NCBI GenBank assembly: GCA_002778465.1
Contig: PFBV01000003.1
Location: 375,053-412,978, forward strand
Reading direction: 5' to 3'
DNA: 37,926 nt
From: Candidatus Magasanikbacteria bacterium CG10_big_fil_rev_8_21_14_0_10_36_32
GTDB taxonomy: Bacteria; Patescibacteriota; Patescibacteriia; Magasanikbacterales; GWA2-37-8
Every line of letters starts with the position of its first letter. Within the stretch, counting starts at the first letter, position 1. Below, piece by piece: positions 29,963-37,926 of the stretch. Made by a program: the position numbers and the translations under genes. The notes below the pieces were generated by a model. The model was not told the DNA's origin. It saw only the letters and a list, made by a program, of their open reading frames with translations, and made no database searches.

Positions 29963-30092
29963 AACCCCGACCGAGAGGGATTATATAGAAGTGGGAGAGA
30001 CCGCCTTAAAAGCCCCTAATAGCCCGACCTCATTTGGTTCTAGACCGAGATGTTCTACTCTAAAAACTCTGCTTAAATAGCGGGGTTTTTTA
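29963..30092 (+). ncRNA. Candidate RNA or 3' element closed by a terminator
   Basis: AACCCCG (29963-29969) can pair with CGGGGTT (30081-30087), followed by a T-run, enclosing about 110 nt with no reading frame. The string GACCGAGAGGG (29969-29979) also occurs at 18821-18831 after tRNA-Glu. No family is recognised and inner helices are weak. The rest of the 29919-30183 gap shows nothing more than AT-rich sequence. Confidence 0.35.
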
Positions 30093-30183
30093 TATACCTA
30101 ACAAGAAAAGTTTAACTCCTTGTAGAATAATCAATAACAATGTAGTATTGTTATGTAGCATATTAATTATTAAAGTAAATATT

Positions 30184-30585
30184 ATGACTGGAGAAAAATA
30201 TAAAATAAGTCCGGACAATGAATCATCATTGAAAAAAGAAAAATATTTTTTAAAAGAGGAAATTATTAAAAAGATTGAATCAATCGCTCAAACTAATGGA
30301 ATTGAATCCGGTGATTTACAATTAGAGTCAGAAACCGAAAAATATGATAGTGAAGGAAATTTATTATATTTATCAATGCAAGTTACACAAGAACGCGCGC
30401 GCGAAAAAAAGTGTGGAAATATTTGGTATTTGTATATGATTAAAGGGGAACACGGACCAATGGGCGCCAGTGAAGCCACTCTTATTATGAAGGCGGATTC
30501 AACAATAGAAACACCAAATGAAGTAGATTGGGCGGAAATAGTTTTAGAATATAAAGAGGCGGAAGATAAGTGGATTAAACCATAA
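30184..30585 (+). CDS. Hypothetical protein
   Basis: A 133-residue acidic, soluble protein. ATG 30184 is preferred over a non-ATG start 36 nt upstream. Predicted alpha/beta: helix KYFLKEEIIKKIESIAQTNG, then strands LLYLSMQVTQERA, NIWYLYMIKG and ATLIMKADS. No motif or family recognised. It is the last accessory gene before the core region resumes. Confidence 0.6.
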   Translation: MTGEKYKISPDNESSLKKEKYFLKEEIIKKIESIAQTNGIESGDLQLESETEKYDSEGNLLYLSMQVTQERAREKKCGNIWYLYMIKGEHGPMGASEATLIMKADSTIETPNEVDWAEIVLEYKEAEDKWIKP

Positions 30586-30628
30586 TTATTTTAATGTAGT
30601 AATTTTTGTTATGGTTTTATAAAATAAT

Positions 30629-31009
30629 TTATTGAGTTGTTGCCGCCACAAGATTAGAAATAACAAAACCGGTGATGGCGTAAGCGCGTAAGATTATAAT
30701 TAAACCAATAACTTCTCCGGCCGTCACTTTCATGCCACCACTGGTTTTTTGTTCATTGCCTCCAGCAGTCATATACATAAAACCTCCAGCAACCACTCCA
30801 ACTACCGTCACAATACCCAGTAAACCTAAGACTACGCGAATAATTCTGGCGACTGTGGTTCTGACACCGGCGGTGCCTAAACCGGTGGGAGCGCCATATT
30901 GAAGACCGAGATCATTGCTGTCTAGAGCGTCGACCACTTGAGGGGTGGTAATTAAAAATATTAAAAATATTAAAATCAAAAATTTCATTAGTAATTTTCT
31001 TTTTTGCAT
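30629..31009 (-). CDS. VirB2/TrbC-like small membrane (pilin-type) protein
   Basis: About 126 residues. A signal-peptide-like hydrophobic N-terminus (LLMKFLILIFLIFLITTPQV) ends at VDALDSND, followed by two membrane helices: RIIRVVLGLLGIVTVVGVVA and GLIIILRAYAITGFVISNL. The VLGLLGIVTVV...GGFMYMTAGGNE...VIGLIII pattern is the one frequent in CPR pilin-like conjugal-transfer proteins. ATG 31009 is used; an upstream start at 31051 precedes the signal-like part. Possibly a surface pilus or adhesion part. Confidence 0.75.
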   Translation of the reverse strand: MQKRKLLMKFLILIFLIFLITTPQVVDALDSNDLGLQYGAPTGLGTAGVRTTVARIIRVVLGLLGIVTVVGVVAGGFMYMTAGGNEQKTSGGMKVTAGEVIGLIIILRAYAITGFVISNLVAATTQ

Positions 31010-31165
31010 AGTTACTTTAAAATTAATAATTAAATTTTTATTATTTGGCATTGACCAAATTGAGTCATTTGAAAGAATTTGTTAATCGTGTTGAAAAGAA
31101 GATTTTAAAAGTCAATAAAATTATTGAGAAATCAAAATAAATATTGCGACTGAACTATAAATAAA

Positions 31166-31191
31166 AACCACCAGCGAACTGGTGGTTTTTT
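31166..31191. terminator. Intrinsic terminator
   Basis: AACCACCAG pairs with CTGGTGGTT around CGAA, with T-run on the plus side and matching A-run on the other. It lies between the two minus-strand genes. Confidence 0.85.
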
Positions 31192-31201
31192 AATAAAGAG
31201 C

Positions 31202-31807
31202 TTATTTAATTGATTCCGCGAATTCTTTCATCAACTGGGAACATTTGTTGAATCCGCGACCGGTATAAACAACAATTTCGGTTAGTAATTTTCCAGGAGC
31301 GGCGTTGGTTAACATGGCGCAAGTCGGAAAAGCAATTGGAGAATCTTTGGGATTCAGAGTGTAATAAATGTCTTGAAGCGTTTTATCAAATTCTTCCTCG
31401 GTTTTTTCGTTGTCCGTATTCATCAAATTCCAATCCACAAATTGCCAGCCTTCTATGCCGCCGTTTTGATTCCACCAATTTTCGGTAGTGCGACACCAGC
31501 CGCAATTTTCAGTTCCGAACAAAACGATGTTTTTTGGCTGATCATAAATAGTTGTCCAAAATTCTTTGGCTCGGTGAATTTTTTTCCACTCAAGCGATTG
31601 ACGAACATTTATCAGATTGAATGTTTTGTTCAAAGGGGTGGCGTCATTCGGTACAATGTAAGACGATTCGTTGGTCGTGTCGATTTGATTGTGGCCGTTG
31701 ACCGGAGATGTCTTATGGAAAATTATCATTGGCACTATAGCCAAAGTCAATATAATCAAAAAACTGAGGATAAGATAAAAAAGATCTACGCCTTTTTGTT
31801 TCAACAT
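31202..31807 (-). CDS. Membrane-anchored thioredoxin-fold protein
   Basis: A 201-residue protein. N-terminal membrane helix (LILSFLIILTLAIVPMIIF, about 12-30), a linker, and a thioredoxin-like domain with the redox pair in FGTENCGWCRTTENWW. The rest includes a DSPIAFPTCAMLTN cis-Pro region with another Cys, and VVYTGRGF. It probably works outside the membrane in disulfide or quality-control chemistry. CGWC is not the usual CGPC/CPYC dipeptide, so its redox role is open. Confidence 0.75.
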   Translation of the reverse strand: MLKQKGVDLFYLILSFLIILTLAIVPMIIFHKTSPVNGHNQIDTTNESSYIVPNDATPLNKTFNLINVRQSLEWKKIHRAKEFWTTIYDQPKNIVLFGTENCGWCRTTENWWNQNGGIEGWQFVDWNLMNTDNEKTEEEFDKTLQDIYYTLNPKDSPIAFPTCAMLTNAAPGKLLTEIVVYTGRGFNKCSQLMKEFAESIK

Positions 31808-31903
31808 TTTTTCTCCTTTTGTTGTTTGTTGATTTATAATTTGAAAGAACTTTTAACATATTAACATTAAACAATTGTAATTGTCAATATTTTTATTAAA
31901 TAA

Positions 31904-31937
31904 AAAATTCTCCGCCAAGTGGCGGAGAATTTTATTT
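31904..31937 (-). terminator. Terminator after HU gene
   Basis: AAAATTCTCCGCC pairs with GGCGGAGAATTTT around AAGT; the A/T runs make it work on either strand. Confidence 0.85.
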
Positions 31938-31949
31938 TTAAACAGATTT

Positions 31950-32228
31950 TTACGCTTTTAAGGCATCTTTAAGCGCTTTGCCGGCTTTGAATTTTGGAAC
32001 TTTTACGGCCGGGATATTTATTTTTTCAGACGGATTTTGCGGGTTGACACCAACGCGAGCAGCGCGTTGTTTTACACTGAAAGCGCCGAAGCCGGTTAGA
32101 ATAACTTCGTCACCGTTTTTTAAAATGTCAATAATGGTATCAACTGTAGTGTTGACCATTTCTTCCGCTTCTCTTTTTGAGATTTTTAATTTTTCCGCCA
32201 AAACTTGAGCTAATCCTGCTTTATTCAT
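31950..32228 (-). CDS. hup: HU-family DNA-binding protein
   Basis: A 92-residue HU/IHF fold protein that bends and packs DNA. MNKAGLAQVLAEKLKISKRE at the N-terminus, VILTGFGAFSVKQRAARVGV and NPQNPSEKINIPAVKVPKFK carry the arm with the DNA-wedging Pro, and KAGKALKDAL ends it. The ribosome site is GGGGGTGA before ATG. Together with the Lys-rich protein at 12164 it is a candidate nucleoid component. Confidence 0.95.
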   Translation of the reverse strand: MNKAGLAQVLAEKLKISKREAEEMVNTTVDTIIDILKNGDEVILTGFGAFSVKQRAARVGVNPQNPSEKINIPAVKVPKFKAGKALKDALKA

Positions 32229-32383
32229 AATGTCACCCCCTTTCTTTGAGAAAGTATTTTTTAATTTTATTATTTATAGTATACCACGACAGCCTTTTTT
32301 TGGCTATATTATGCGAAGAAAGTTGTCCACAAGCCGTTTGATAATTTATTAAATTAAACAATTAATAAGTTTATAAAATAAAA

Positions 32384-32409
32384 AACCGCCCCGAAGACAC
32401 GGAGCGGTT
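32384..32409 (-). terminator. Terminator after RNase Y gene
   Basis: On the minus strand AACCGC-CCG pairs with CGG-GCGGTT (one mismatch), followed by a T-run. Confidence 0.75.
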
Positions 32410-32422
32410 AATTGTTAATTTA

Positions 32423-33949
32423 TTATTTAGCGTATTCAATAACGCGAGTTTCACGAATTAATGTAATTTTAATTTCACCCGGATATTGCAATTCTTGTTC
32501 TATTTTTCTGGCAATATCTTTGGCTAATTGATAGGCAGCATAATCATCAATTTCACTTGGTTTAACAAAGACACGCACTTCGCGTCCGGCTTGAATAGCA
32601 TAAACTTTTTCAATTCCTGGAAATCCGCCGGCGGCTTTTTCTAATTCTTCCAAACGGGCGACGAATTGTTCGTAAGTATCCTTACGAGCGCCGACGCGAG
32701 CGCCGGAAATAGCATCAGCCGCTTTGACTATAGTGGCATAAATGTTAAATGCTTTGTCTAAGTGGTGAGTCATGGCCGCTTGAGCTATGTCTTCATCCAT
32801 ATTAAATTTTTTCATTATGGTATAGCCGATTTCCGGATGCGAACCTTGAGTTTCTTGATCAATGGATTTTCCAATATCATGGAAGAAGCCGCATTTCTTT
32901 GCTTTGGCCGGATCCAAACCTAATTCTGAGGCGATTAAAGCTGAAAGATAACCCACTTCCATTGAGTGATTTAAAATATTTTGTCCAAAACTGGTACGAT
33001 ATTTTAAACGACCGACAATTCCAACTAATTTTGGATCAATGCCGGTGATACCCATTTTATATAAAGATTCTTCGCCGGCTTTTTTAATATCCAAAGCCAA
33101 ATCTTGTTTGGCTTTATCTACAAATTCTTCAATTCTTGCCGGTTGAATGCGTCCATCTTCCATTAATTTTTCCAATGCCAATTTGGCGATTTGCCGGCGG
33201 ATTGGCGAAAAACCCGAAACAGTGATTGCTTCCGGAGTATCATCAACGATTAATTCGCAGCCGGTTAATTTTTCAATCGCTTTAATATTGCGACCTTCTT
33301 TGCCAATAATACGTCCTTTCATTTCTTCACTGGGTAAAGAAACTGAAGTTGAAGTTGTTTCGGCGGCATGAGAAGATGCGCAACGTTGAATGGCGTTGAC
33401 GATAATATCTCGCGCTTTATCCTCAAAATGTTCGGAAGATTCTTTTTCTAATTTCATTACGCGGCCATATAAATCCTCATGCGCTTCGCGTTCAACTTTT
33501 TCTAATAGGATATTTTTTGCTTGTTCTTGATTCAAACCGGAAATATTTTGAAGTTTAACCATTTCCTGTTCGCGCAATTGTTCAATGTCGCCTTTGATTT
33601 TGTTGACGTGGTCTACTTTATCCTGTAACTTCTGTTGTTTTTCTTGAAGTTCTAAAAGTTTTTGGTCAAACATTGATTCGCGTTTTTCTAAACGCACTTG
33701 TGTATTTAATAAATCTTGACGGATTTTTCTTTCCTCTTTTTTAGCTTCATCGGTAATTTGTGATGATTTTTCTTTTGCCTGTAAAACAAATTCTTGACAT
33801 TTGTTTTTTGTTTCCTGAAGCATTCTTTCTGCCTTAGCCTCAATGGAATTAATATTGGAGCGAGCGATTTTTTTTCGCGCCACATAACCCAAAGCGATGC
33901 CGATAGCCGCGCCTAAACCAATTAGAGCGACCCAGATTACTGTATTCAT
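32423..33949 (-). CDS. rny: Ribonuclease Y
   Basis: A 508-residue RNase Y, a membrane-bound endoribonuclease that starts mRNA decay. N-terminal membrane helix (WVALIGLGAAIGIALGYVA), a long coiled coil (about 30-190), a KH domain around EEMKGRIIGKEGRNIKAIEK, and an HD domain with NHSMEVGYLSALIA and FFHDIGKSID, then MTHHLD. Full length. Its 5' leader is unusually long and holds a terminator-like hairpin (separate entry). Confidence 0.96.
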   Translation of the reverse strand: MNTVIWVALIGLGAAIGIALGYVARKKIARSNINSIEAKAERMLQETKNKCQEFVLQAKEKSSQITDEAKKEERKIRQDLLNTQVRLEKRESMFDQKLLELQEKQQKLQDKVDHVNKIKGDIEQLREQEMVKLQNISGLNQEQAKNILLEKVEREAHEDLYGRVMKLEKESSEHFEDKARDIIVNAIQRCASSHAAETTSTSVSLPSEEMKGRIIGKEGRNIKAIEKLTGCELIVDDTPEAITVSGFSPIRRQIAKLALEKLMEDGRIQPARIEEFVDKAKQDLALDIKKAGEESLYKMGITGIDPKLVGIVGRLKYRTSFGQNILNHSMEVGYLSALIASELGLDPAKAKKCGFFHDIGKSIDQETQGSHPEIGYTIMKKFNMDEDIAQAAMTHHLDKAFNIYATIVKAADAISGARVGARKDTYEQFVARLEELEKAAGGFPGIEKVYAIQAGREVRVFVKPSEIDDYAAYQLAKDIARKIEQELQYPGEIKITLIRETRVIEYAK

Positions 33950-33963
33950 ATATTTATATATTT

Positions 33964-34294
33964 AAAAAACCTCAAAGATTTTTGAGGGTGCAATTGGCAA
34001 CCAAACGCCGTTAGGCGGATTATGACCAATTTTTTAAGAAGAAAAAAATATTATTTTTTATATACCAAAAATCCGACTGGCTGTTCGTCAAACCTTTTGT
34101 TTGTGATTAGTTGTTTCGACATCACTGAACAGAATTTTATTGACATAGCAACTGTGTTTTTTTAGCATATTTTAGCCATTTCTACCGAATATCTTTAGTT
34201 TGGCTAAATTATATTTATTCTCCGAAAAAATACCTCAAAAAGCGTTTTAAATTAATTATGGAAATAATATATCACAAAAAATAAGTTTTGTCAA
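33964..34294 (-). promoter_or_regulatory. Strong promoter and 300-nt leader with terminator hairpin before rny
   Basis: On the minus strand TTGACA (34289-34294 complement), 17-bp spacer, TATATT (34266-34271 complement) form a near-consensus promoter directly after truB. The leader runs about 300 nt to rny. Immediately before rny lies CCTCAAA/TTTGAGG followed by six T (33964-33987), which looks like an intrinsic terminator. Just upstream AATTGG/CCAATT closes over a CGCC/GGCG hairpin. The layout suggests premature termination control or a small RNA ending there, with part reading into rny. Confidence 0.55.
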
Positions 34295-34300
34295 ACCGTC

Positions 34301-34978
34301 TTAGTCTTTTATTTTTTGCGCTCGTTTAATTGAATAATTTCCAATTTTTGTCCGACGCAATTCTAAACAATACCCGCCAACATCAAGTTTTTGTCCAATG
34401 TCATGAGCCAGAGTGCGGATGTATGTTCCAGAAGAACATTTTACTTCAATTGATAAATTTGGCCAATTAAAATCCAGTAATTTTATTTTATAAATTTTAA
34501 TTTTTGACGGCGGTCGTTCAACAGTTTTTCCTTGTCGCGCCAATTTGTAGAGCCGTTGTCCACCTATACTTTTTGCTGAATACATCGGCGGAATTTGTTC
34601 TTGCTCCCCGACAAAAGTTTTAAGTATTTTTTTAATATTTTTTAATTCTACTGTCGGCGAGTCTTTTTTGTCGGATTTTACAGGTTGAATTTTTCCTGTG
34701 CAATCATCCGTGTCTGATGTGGCACCCAGTCTAATGACGGCCTCATAAGTTTTTTCCAAGTTTTTTATTTTATCCAATTGTTTGGTAGCTTGCCGTCCGA
34801 CGCCGATAATTAATAATCCGGTAGCGAAAGGGTCAAGTGTGCCGGCGTGTCCGACGCGGATGTTTTTTTGGTCGGGAAATTGCTGTCGCGCTTGCCGTCG
34901 CAAAAAAGCAACCGCGTCAAAACTGGTCCAATCAATCGGTTTGTCAATCAAAATAAATTTTCCGATTTTTATATCCAT
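34301..34978 (-). CDS. truB: tRNA pseudouridine(55) synthase TruB
   Basis: About 225 residues. Family motifs: FILIDKPIDWTSFDAV, GHAGTLDPFATGLLIIGVG with the catalytic Asp, KTYEAVIRLGATSDTDDCTG, PPMYSAKSIGGQRLYKLAR and SSGTYIRTLAHDIG. It modifies U55 in the T-loop of tRNA. ATG 34978 is preferred over an upstream in-frame start at 35008, because TruB proteins begin shortly before the FxxxDKPxGxTS motif. It is divergent from infB. Confidence 0.95.
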   Translation of the reverse strand: MDIKIGKFILIDKPIDWTSFDAVAFLRRQARQQFPDQKNIRVGHAGTLDPFATGLLIIGVGRQATKQLDKIKNLEKTYEAVIRLGATSDTDDCTGKIQPVKSDKKDSPTVELKNIKKILKTFVGEQEQIPPMYSAKSIGGQRLYKLARQGKTVERPPSKIKIYKIKLLDFNWPNLSIEVKCSSGTYIRTLAHDIGQKLDVGGYCLELRRTKIGNYSIKRAQKIKD

Positions 34979-35048
34979 ATATTTGTATTTATGTTCATCA
35001 TAATACATTGTTATTAATTAAACAATAGCCAGCCGACAGTTATTTAAC

Positions 35049-35077
35049 TTGACTTTTTACCGGTTTTCAGATATACT
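35049..35077 (+). promoter_or_regulatory. Promoter of infB
   Basis: TTGACT (35049-35054), 17-bp spacer, TATACT (35072-35077), 31 nt before the infB ATG. Confidence 0.8.
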
Positions 35078-35108
35078 TTTTAAGATATTTAAGATTTAAA
35101 AATGATTT

Positions 35109-37127
35109 ATGAATGTTACTGATTTAGCTAGACATTTGAAGGTTCATCCGCAGAAACTTTTGCAAATTTTGCCTGAGTTTGGTTTTGATATTGGAGCCAA
35201 AGCGGTGAAGGTTGATGATAGAGTGGCTGAAAGAATTCAAAAAGAATGGCGCAGAATTAAATTTGTTTTACAGGAACGAGAGAAAAAAGAGGCTGAAAAA
35301 CAGCGTGAATTGGAAAAAGAACAGCGCCGATTGACTGGCGCGACTGTTGATATTCCAGACAAGGTGACTGTTAAAGAATTGTCCGCTTTGCTGGGTTTGC
35401 CATTAAACCAGCTGATTTTGGAATTAATGAAAAATGGAATTTTAGCCACTCAAAATGAACATTTAGATTATGAGACGGCTGCTATTTTAGTCAGCGAATT
35501 AGGATTTAATGTCAGTGAACGAAAAAAAACAGAAACATTAGATACTGAACATGAAAAAACTTTGGAAAAAATATTAACCGGTGAAAAAGGAGAAGGGGAG
35601 CGCCGTCCGCCCGTGATAGTTATTATGGGACATGTTGACCACGGTAAGACAAAATTATTAGATGCTATTAGAACCACTAATGTTGTTGATCAAGAGGCTG
35701 GTGGAATTACTCAGCATATCGGAGCGTATCAGGTAATTTGGAATGATCCAAAAACTAAAGATAAAACTCCGATTACTTTTATTGACACTCCCGGACATGA
35801 AGCCTTTACTGTTATGCGCGGACGCGGAGCAAAAGTTGCTGATATTGCTATTTTGGTGGTGGCAGCAGATGATGGAGTTAAGCCGCAGACAGTAGAAGCA
35901 ATTAATATTGCCAAAGCGGCAAAGCTGCCTTTGTTGGTGGTGATTAATAAAATTGATAAGCAGGGGGCTGATCCTCAAAAAACCCGTACCGAATTGGTTC
36001 AGCACGGATTAGTTTCAGACGAATGGGGTGGTGAAATACCAATGGTGGAAATTTCAGCAAAAAATAAAGTTAATATTGATAAATTGTTAGATACATTATT
36101 ATTGATTGCCGATATAAATTCAGAACATATTACAGCAGTGATAAATCGTCCCGCTGCCGGTACGGTAATTGAAGCCCATGTAGATAAAGGAGAAGGTCCG
36201 GTGGCGACTGTTTTGATTCAAACCGGCACTTTAAAGTTGAATGATCCATTAGTAGTAAATGGTGAAATTTACGGTAAGGTTAGGGCAATGAAGGACTATC
36301 GCGGGGTTAATATTTTAGAGGCCGGACCAAGTTGTCCGGTACGAATTTTAGGTTTTAAAGTAGCGCCTCAAGTCGGAGATGTTTTAGATGTTGGCGCGGT
36401 TGGACAGTCAAAAATGATTGATATAAAAGCTAAACACACCCAGCAAACCGGAGCAGAAAAAGTTTTAATTTCCACTACCAATACTGTTGAAGAGGAAGAA
36501 CAGAAAAAGTTTTTTAACGTTATAGTTAAAGCTGACATGCTTGGTTCGCTGGAAGCGATTATTGGTTCGTTGGAAAAAATTAAAAATGATGAGGTAGCGG
36601 TTAAAGTTGTCGGTAAAGGTTTGGGTAATATTACCGCTGATGATGTTTCTTTGGCTGAAACGACTGGCGCGGTAATTTTTGGATTTAATACCGGTGTACA
36701 AACTATTGCCGAACAGATGATACGCGACAAAGGAATTAAATTTTTACAGTATAAAATAATTTATGATTTGTTGGATTTTGTAAAGAAGGAATTGGAGAAA
36801 CTTTTAAATCCGGAGCGGATTGTTACTGAATTGGGAAATTTTAAAGTGGTGGCGATTTTCAGAACTGATAAAGCTTCTATGATTTTGGGTGGAAGAGTGG
36901 AAAATGGAAAAATTCAAAAAGGGGCAAATGCCAGAGTGAAACGACATGGCGAAATTATCGGGTTGGGAAAAATTTCTCAAGTGCAAATGGGTAAACAAAA
37001 TATTAGCGAAGTGCCGGAAGGAAGCGAATGCGGACTGCAATATGAAGGAAAATTAAAAGTTGAAGTTGGAGATATTTTAGAAGCATACAGAGAAGAAGAA
37101 AAAAATAAAAAATTTGTGTTGAATTAA
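35109..37127 (+). CDS. infB: Translation initiation factor IF-2
   Basis: A 672-residue IF-2, the GTPase that places initiator tRNA on the 30S subunit. Two IF2_N modules ([20 protein letters not shown] and [19 protein letters not shown]) are followed by the G domain: GHVDHGKT (G1), [16 protein letters not shown] (G3), NKID (G4) and SAK (G5). The C-terminal domains II, III and IV are complete. The long, variable Gly/Ala-rich region of many IF-2s is missing, giving the short form. ATG 35109 starts the first IF2_N module. Confidence 0.96.
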   Translation: MNVTDLARHLKVHPQKLLQILPEFGFDIGAKAVKVDDRVAERIQKEWRRIKFVLQEREKKEAEKQRELEKEQRRLTGATVDIPDKVTVKELSALLGLPLNQLILELMKNGILATQNEHLDYETAAILVSELGFNVSERKKTETLDTEHEKTLEKILTGEKGEGERRPPVIVIMGHVDHGKTKLLDAIRTTNVVDQEAGGITQHIGAYQVIWNDPKTKDKTPITFIDTPGHEAFTVMRGRGAKVADIAILVVAADDGVKPQTVEAINIAKAAKLPLLVVINKIDKQGADPQKTRTELVQHGLVSDEWGGEIPMVEISAKNKVNIDKLLDTLLLIADINSEHITAVINRPAAGTVIEAHVDKGEGPVATVLIQTGTLKLNDPLVVNGEIYGKVRAMKDYRGVNILEAGPSCPVRILGFKVAPQVGDVLDVGAVGQSKMIDIKAKHTQQTGAEKVLISTTNTVEEEEQKKFFNVIVKADMLGSLEAIIGSLEKIKNDEVAVKVVGKGLGNITADDVSLAETTGAVIFGFNTGVQTIAEQMIRDKGIKFLQYKIIYDLLDFVKKELEKLLNPERIVTELGNFKVVAIFRTDKASMILGGRVENGKIQKGANARVKRHGEIIGLGKISQVQMGKQNISEVPEGSECGLQYEGKLKVEVGDILEAYREEEKNKKFVLN

Positions 37128-37174
37128 TAAATAATTTTTTAAATAATACTTAAATTTTTATTTTTTAAATAATT

Positions 37175-37492
37175 ATGAATATTTTTACTTCAGAAAATTT
37201 TGATCAAGAAGTTTTGCAATCAAAATCACCGGTGTTGGTGGATTTTTGGGCATCATGGTGTGGACCGTGTCAAATGATGGGTCCGATTATGGAAGATTTG
37301 TTTAAAGAATATTTCGGACAAAATATAAAAATTGGCAAATGCAATGTTGATGAAAGTTCTGATTTAGCTGAAAAGTATGGAATTTTGAGTATTCCGGCGT
37401 TCTTGGTTTTTAAAAGCGGAGAAGTGGTTGATCAGATGATTGGAGGAGTGTCCAAGGTAAAATTAGAAGAATTAATTGGTAGAAATATATAA
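37175..37492 (+). CDS. trxA: Thioredoxin
   Basis: A 105-residue thioredoxin with the classic WCGPC at residues 28-32, preceded by VLVDFWAS, the cis-Pro in GILSIPAFLVF, and GGVSKVKLEELI at the end. Cytosolic disulfide reductant. It follows infB after 47 nt and may share its transcript. 37493-37669 is AT-rich with no other feature seen. Confidence 0.95.
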   Translation: MNIFTSENFDQEVLQSKSPVLVDFWASWCGPCQMMGPIMEDLFKEYFGQNIKIGKCNVDESSDLAEKYGILSIPAFLVFKSGEVVDQMIGGVSKVKLEELIGRNI

Positions 37493-37669
37493 AATAAATT
37501 AAAAAGTAAGTAAAAAATAATTGCGTTTTTAATTTATTATTAGCCAAAAAATGAATTTAATTATTGATTATACTTGTAAACCGTTATTTTTTCAGAAAAT
37601 GAAAAAATAATGTAAAAAATTATCATCAAAATAAAAAAAATTTGGTATAGATATATAGAAAATTACATC

Positions 37670-37703
37670 AAACCGTTTCGGTTCACCACCGGGCGGTTTT
37701 TTT
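37670..37703 (+). terminator. Intrinsic terminator after thioredoxin
   Basis: AAACCG pairs with CGGTTT, with an inner CGGT/ACCG stem, followed by seven T. Confidence 0.8.
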
Positions 37704-37759
37704 GCTTATCCTGTGGATAAAATGGCTGTTTTTACATTCAATAATCATTAAAAAAATGA

Positions 37760-37765
37760 TATAAT
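37760..37765 (+). promoter_or_regulatory. Candidate extended -10 box
   Basis: TGATATAAT (TATAAT at 37760-37765), 34 nt before the last start codon of the window. No -35 with good spacing. Confidence 0.45.
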
Positions 37766-37799
37766 AATATAGTACAAAATTTAATGGTTTAATAATTCT

Positions 37800-37926
37800 A
37801 TGAGCTTGTGTCATAGAGACGTGCAAAAAAATTCCAAAAAACAAAATTCTAATATAATTATATTATCCGGAATAATTTTTGTTGTACTTTCCTTCGCTTT
37901 TTCTTTGGCATTTTGGTTGTCACCGG
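37800..37926 (+). CDS. N-terminus of a membrane protein (cut by window edge)
   Basis: The frame starts MSLCHRDVQKNSKKQNSN and runs into a membrane helix IIILSGIIFVVLSFAFSLAF, then leaves the window. Only 42 residues are visible, so no family can be given. The polar start followed by a helix suggests a single-pass anchor or signal-anchor protein. Confidence 0.6.
   Translation, partial: MSLCHRDVQKNSKKQNSNIIILSGIIFVVLSFAFSLAFWLSP

Noticed and set aside
31051-31140. 29-residue Lys-rich frame with TTG start
   Set aside because: No ribosome site, no ATG, and it lies in the upstream region of a minus-strand gene.
1-37926. CRISPR array
   Set aside because: No regularly spaced direct repeats and no cas genes.

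Overview
The window is a stretch of a small, AT-rich bacterial genome that looks like a Patescibacteria/CPR member, probably a Parcubacteria-type lineage. Evidence for this is the 18-40% GC housekeeping sequence, very short or overlapping intergenic gaps, weak Shine-Dalgarno signals on most housekeeping genes, an endonuclease Q gene, a VirB2/pilin-like small membrane protein and a lone GIY-YIG endonuclease. TGA is used as a normal stop (for example after the TrmB-family gene), so this is not one of the recoded CPR lineages. The taxon is inferred; no marker search was possible.

Layout. 1-456: 3' end of 23S rRNA and 5S rRNA. 498-8441: a dense plus-strand run with an aldolase, a TrmB-type regulator, a HAD enzyme, a GlmU-like uridylyltransferase, glmS, a second HAD enzyme, yvcK/glmR, a GNAT acetyltransferase and an RNA methyltransferase. 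Together the middle genes look like a UDP-GlcNAc supply operon. 8480-9389: a strikingly GC-rich single-gene unit. 9426-13389: RluA, AlkD, EndoQ, a tiny Lys-rich protein and a LytR_C membrane protein. 13470-13873: a strong promoter-to-terminator unit with no real gene, probably a structured RNA. 14004-15722: two tRNAs plus rnc, nusB and rpmF on the minus strand. 15739-16721: a second GC-rich unit with a long folded leader, an attenuator-like hairpin and a heavily folded 3' region. 16762-18359: small membrane protein, FemAB-family transferase and tRNA-Arg.

18368-18799: a tRNA-Glu locus interrupted by a GIY-YIG gene. The left tRNA fragment carries a 38-bp double hairpin that also occurs between 23S and 5S rRNA. 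18910-23157: an integrated defence cassette: a two-gene CBASS (CD-NTase plus Cap15-like 2TM beta-barrel effector), a DUF2188 protein, an XRE/ImmA regulatory pair with palindromic operators, and a large serine recombinase. 23336-23504: a candidate pseudoknotted non-coding RNA. 23522-30585: accessory genes (PH-like and SmpA-like proteins, an IS200/IS605-type MITE, phage-type ParB-methyltransferase and terminase-small-subunit-like genes, a HEPN/AbiU2-like protein and several unknowns).

30629-37926: return to core genes: VirB2-like protein, membrane thioredoxin-like protein, HU, RNase Y with a 300-nt leader, truB, infB, thioredoxin and the start of a membrane protein cut by the window edge.

The most unusual material is (a) the tRNA-Glu/GIY-YIG/double-hairpin locus, (b) the three outlier transcription units at 8480, 13470 and 15739, all driven by near-consensus TTGACA-17-TATAAT-type promoters, (c) the compact CBASS island, and (d) the pseudoknotted RNA at 23336. 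All functional assignments rest on motif recognition by eye.
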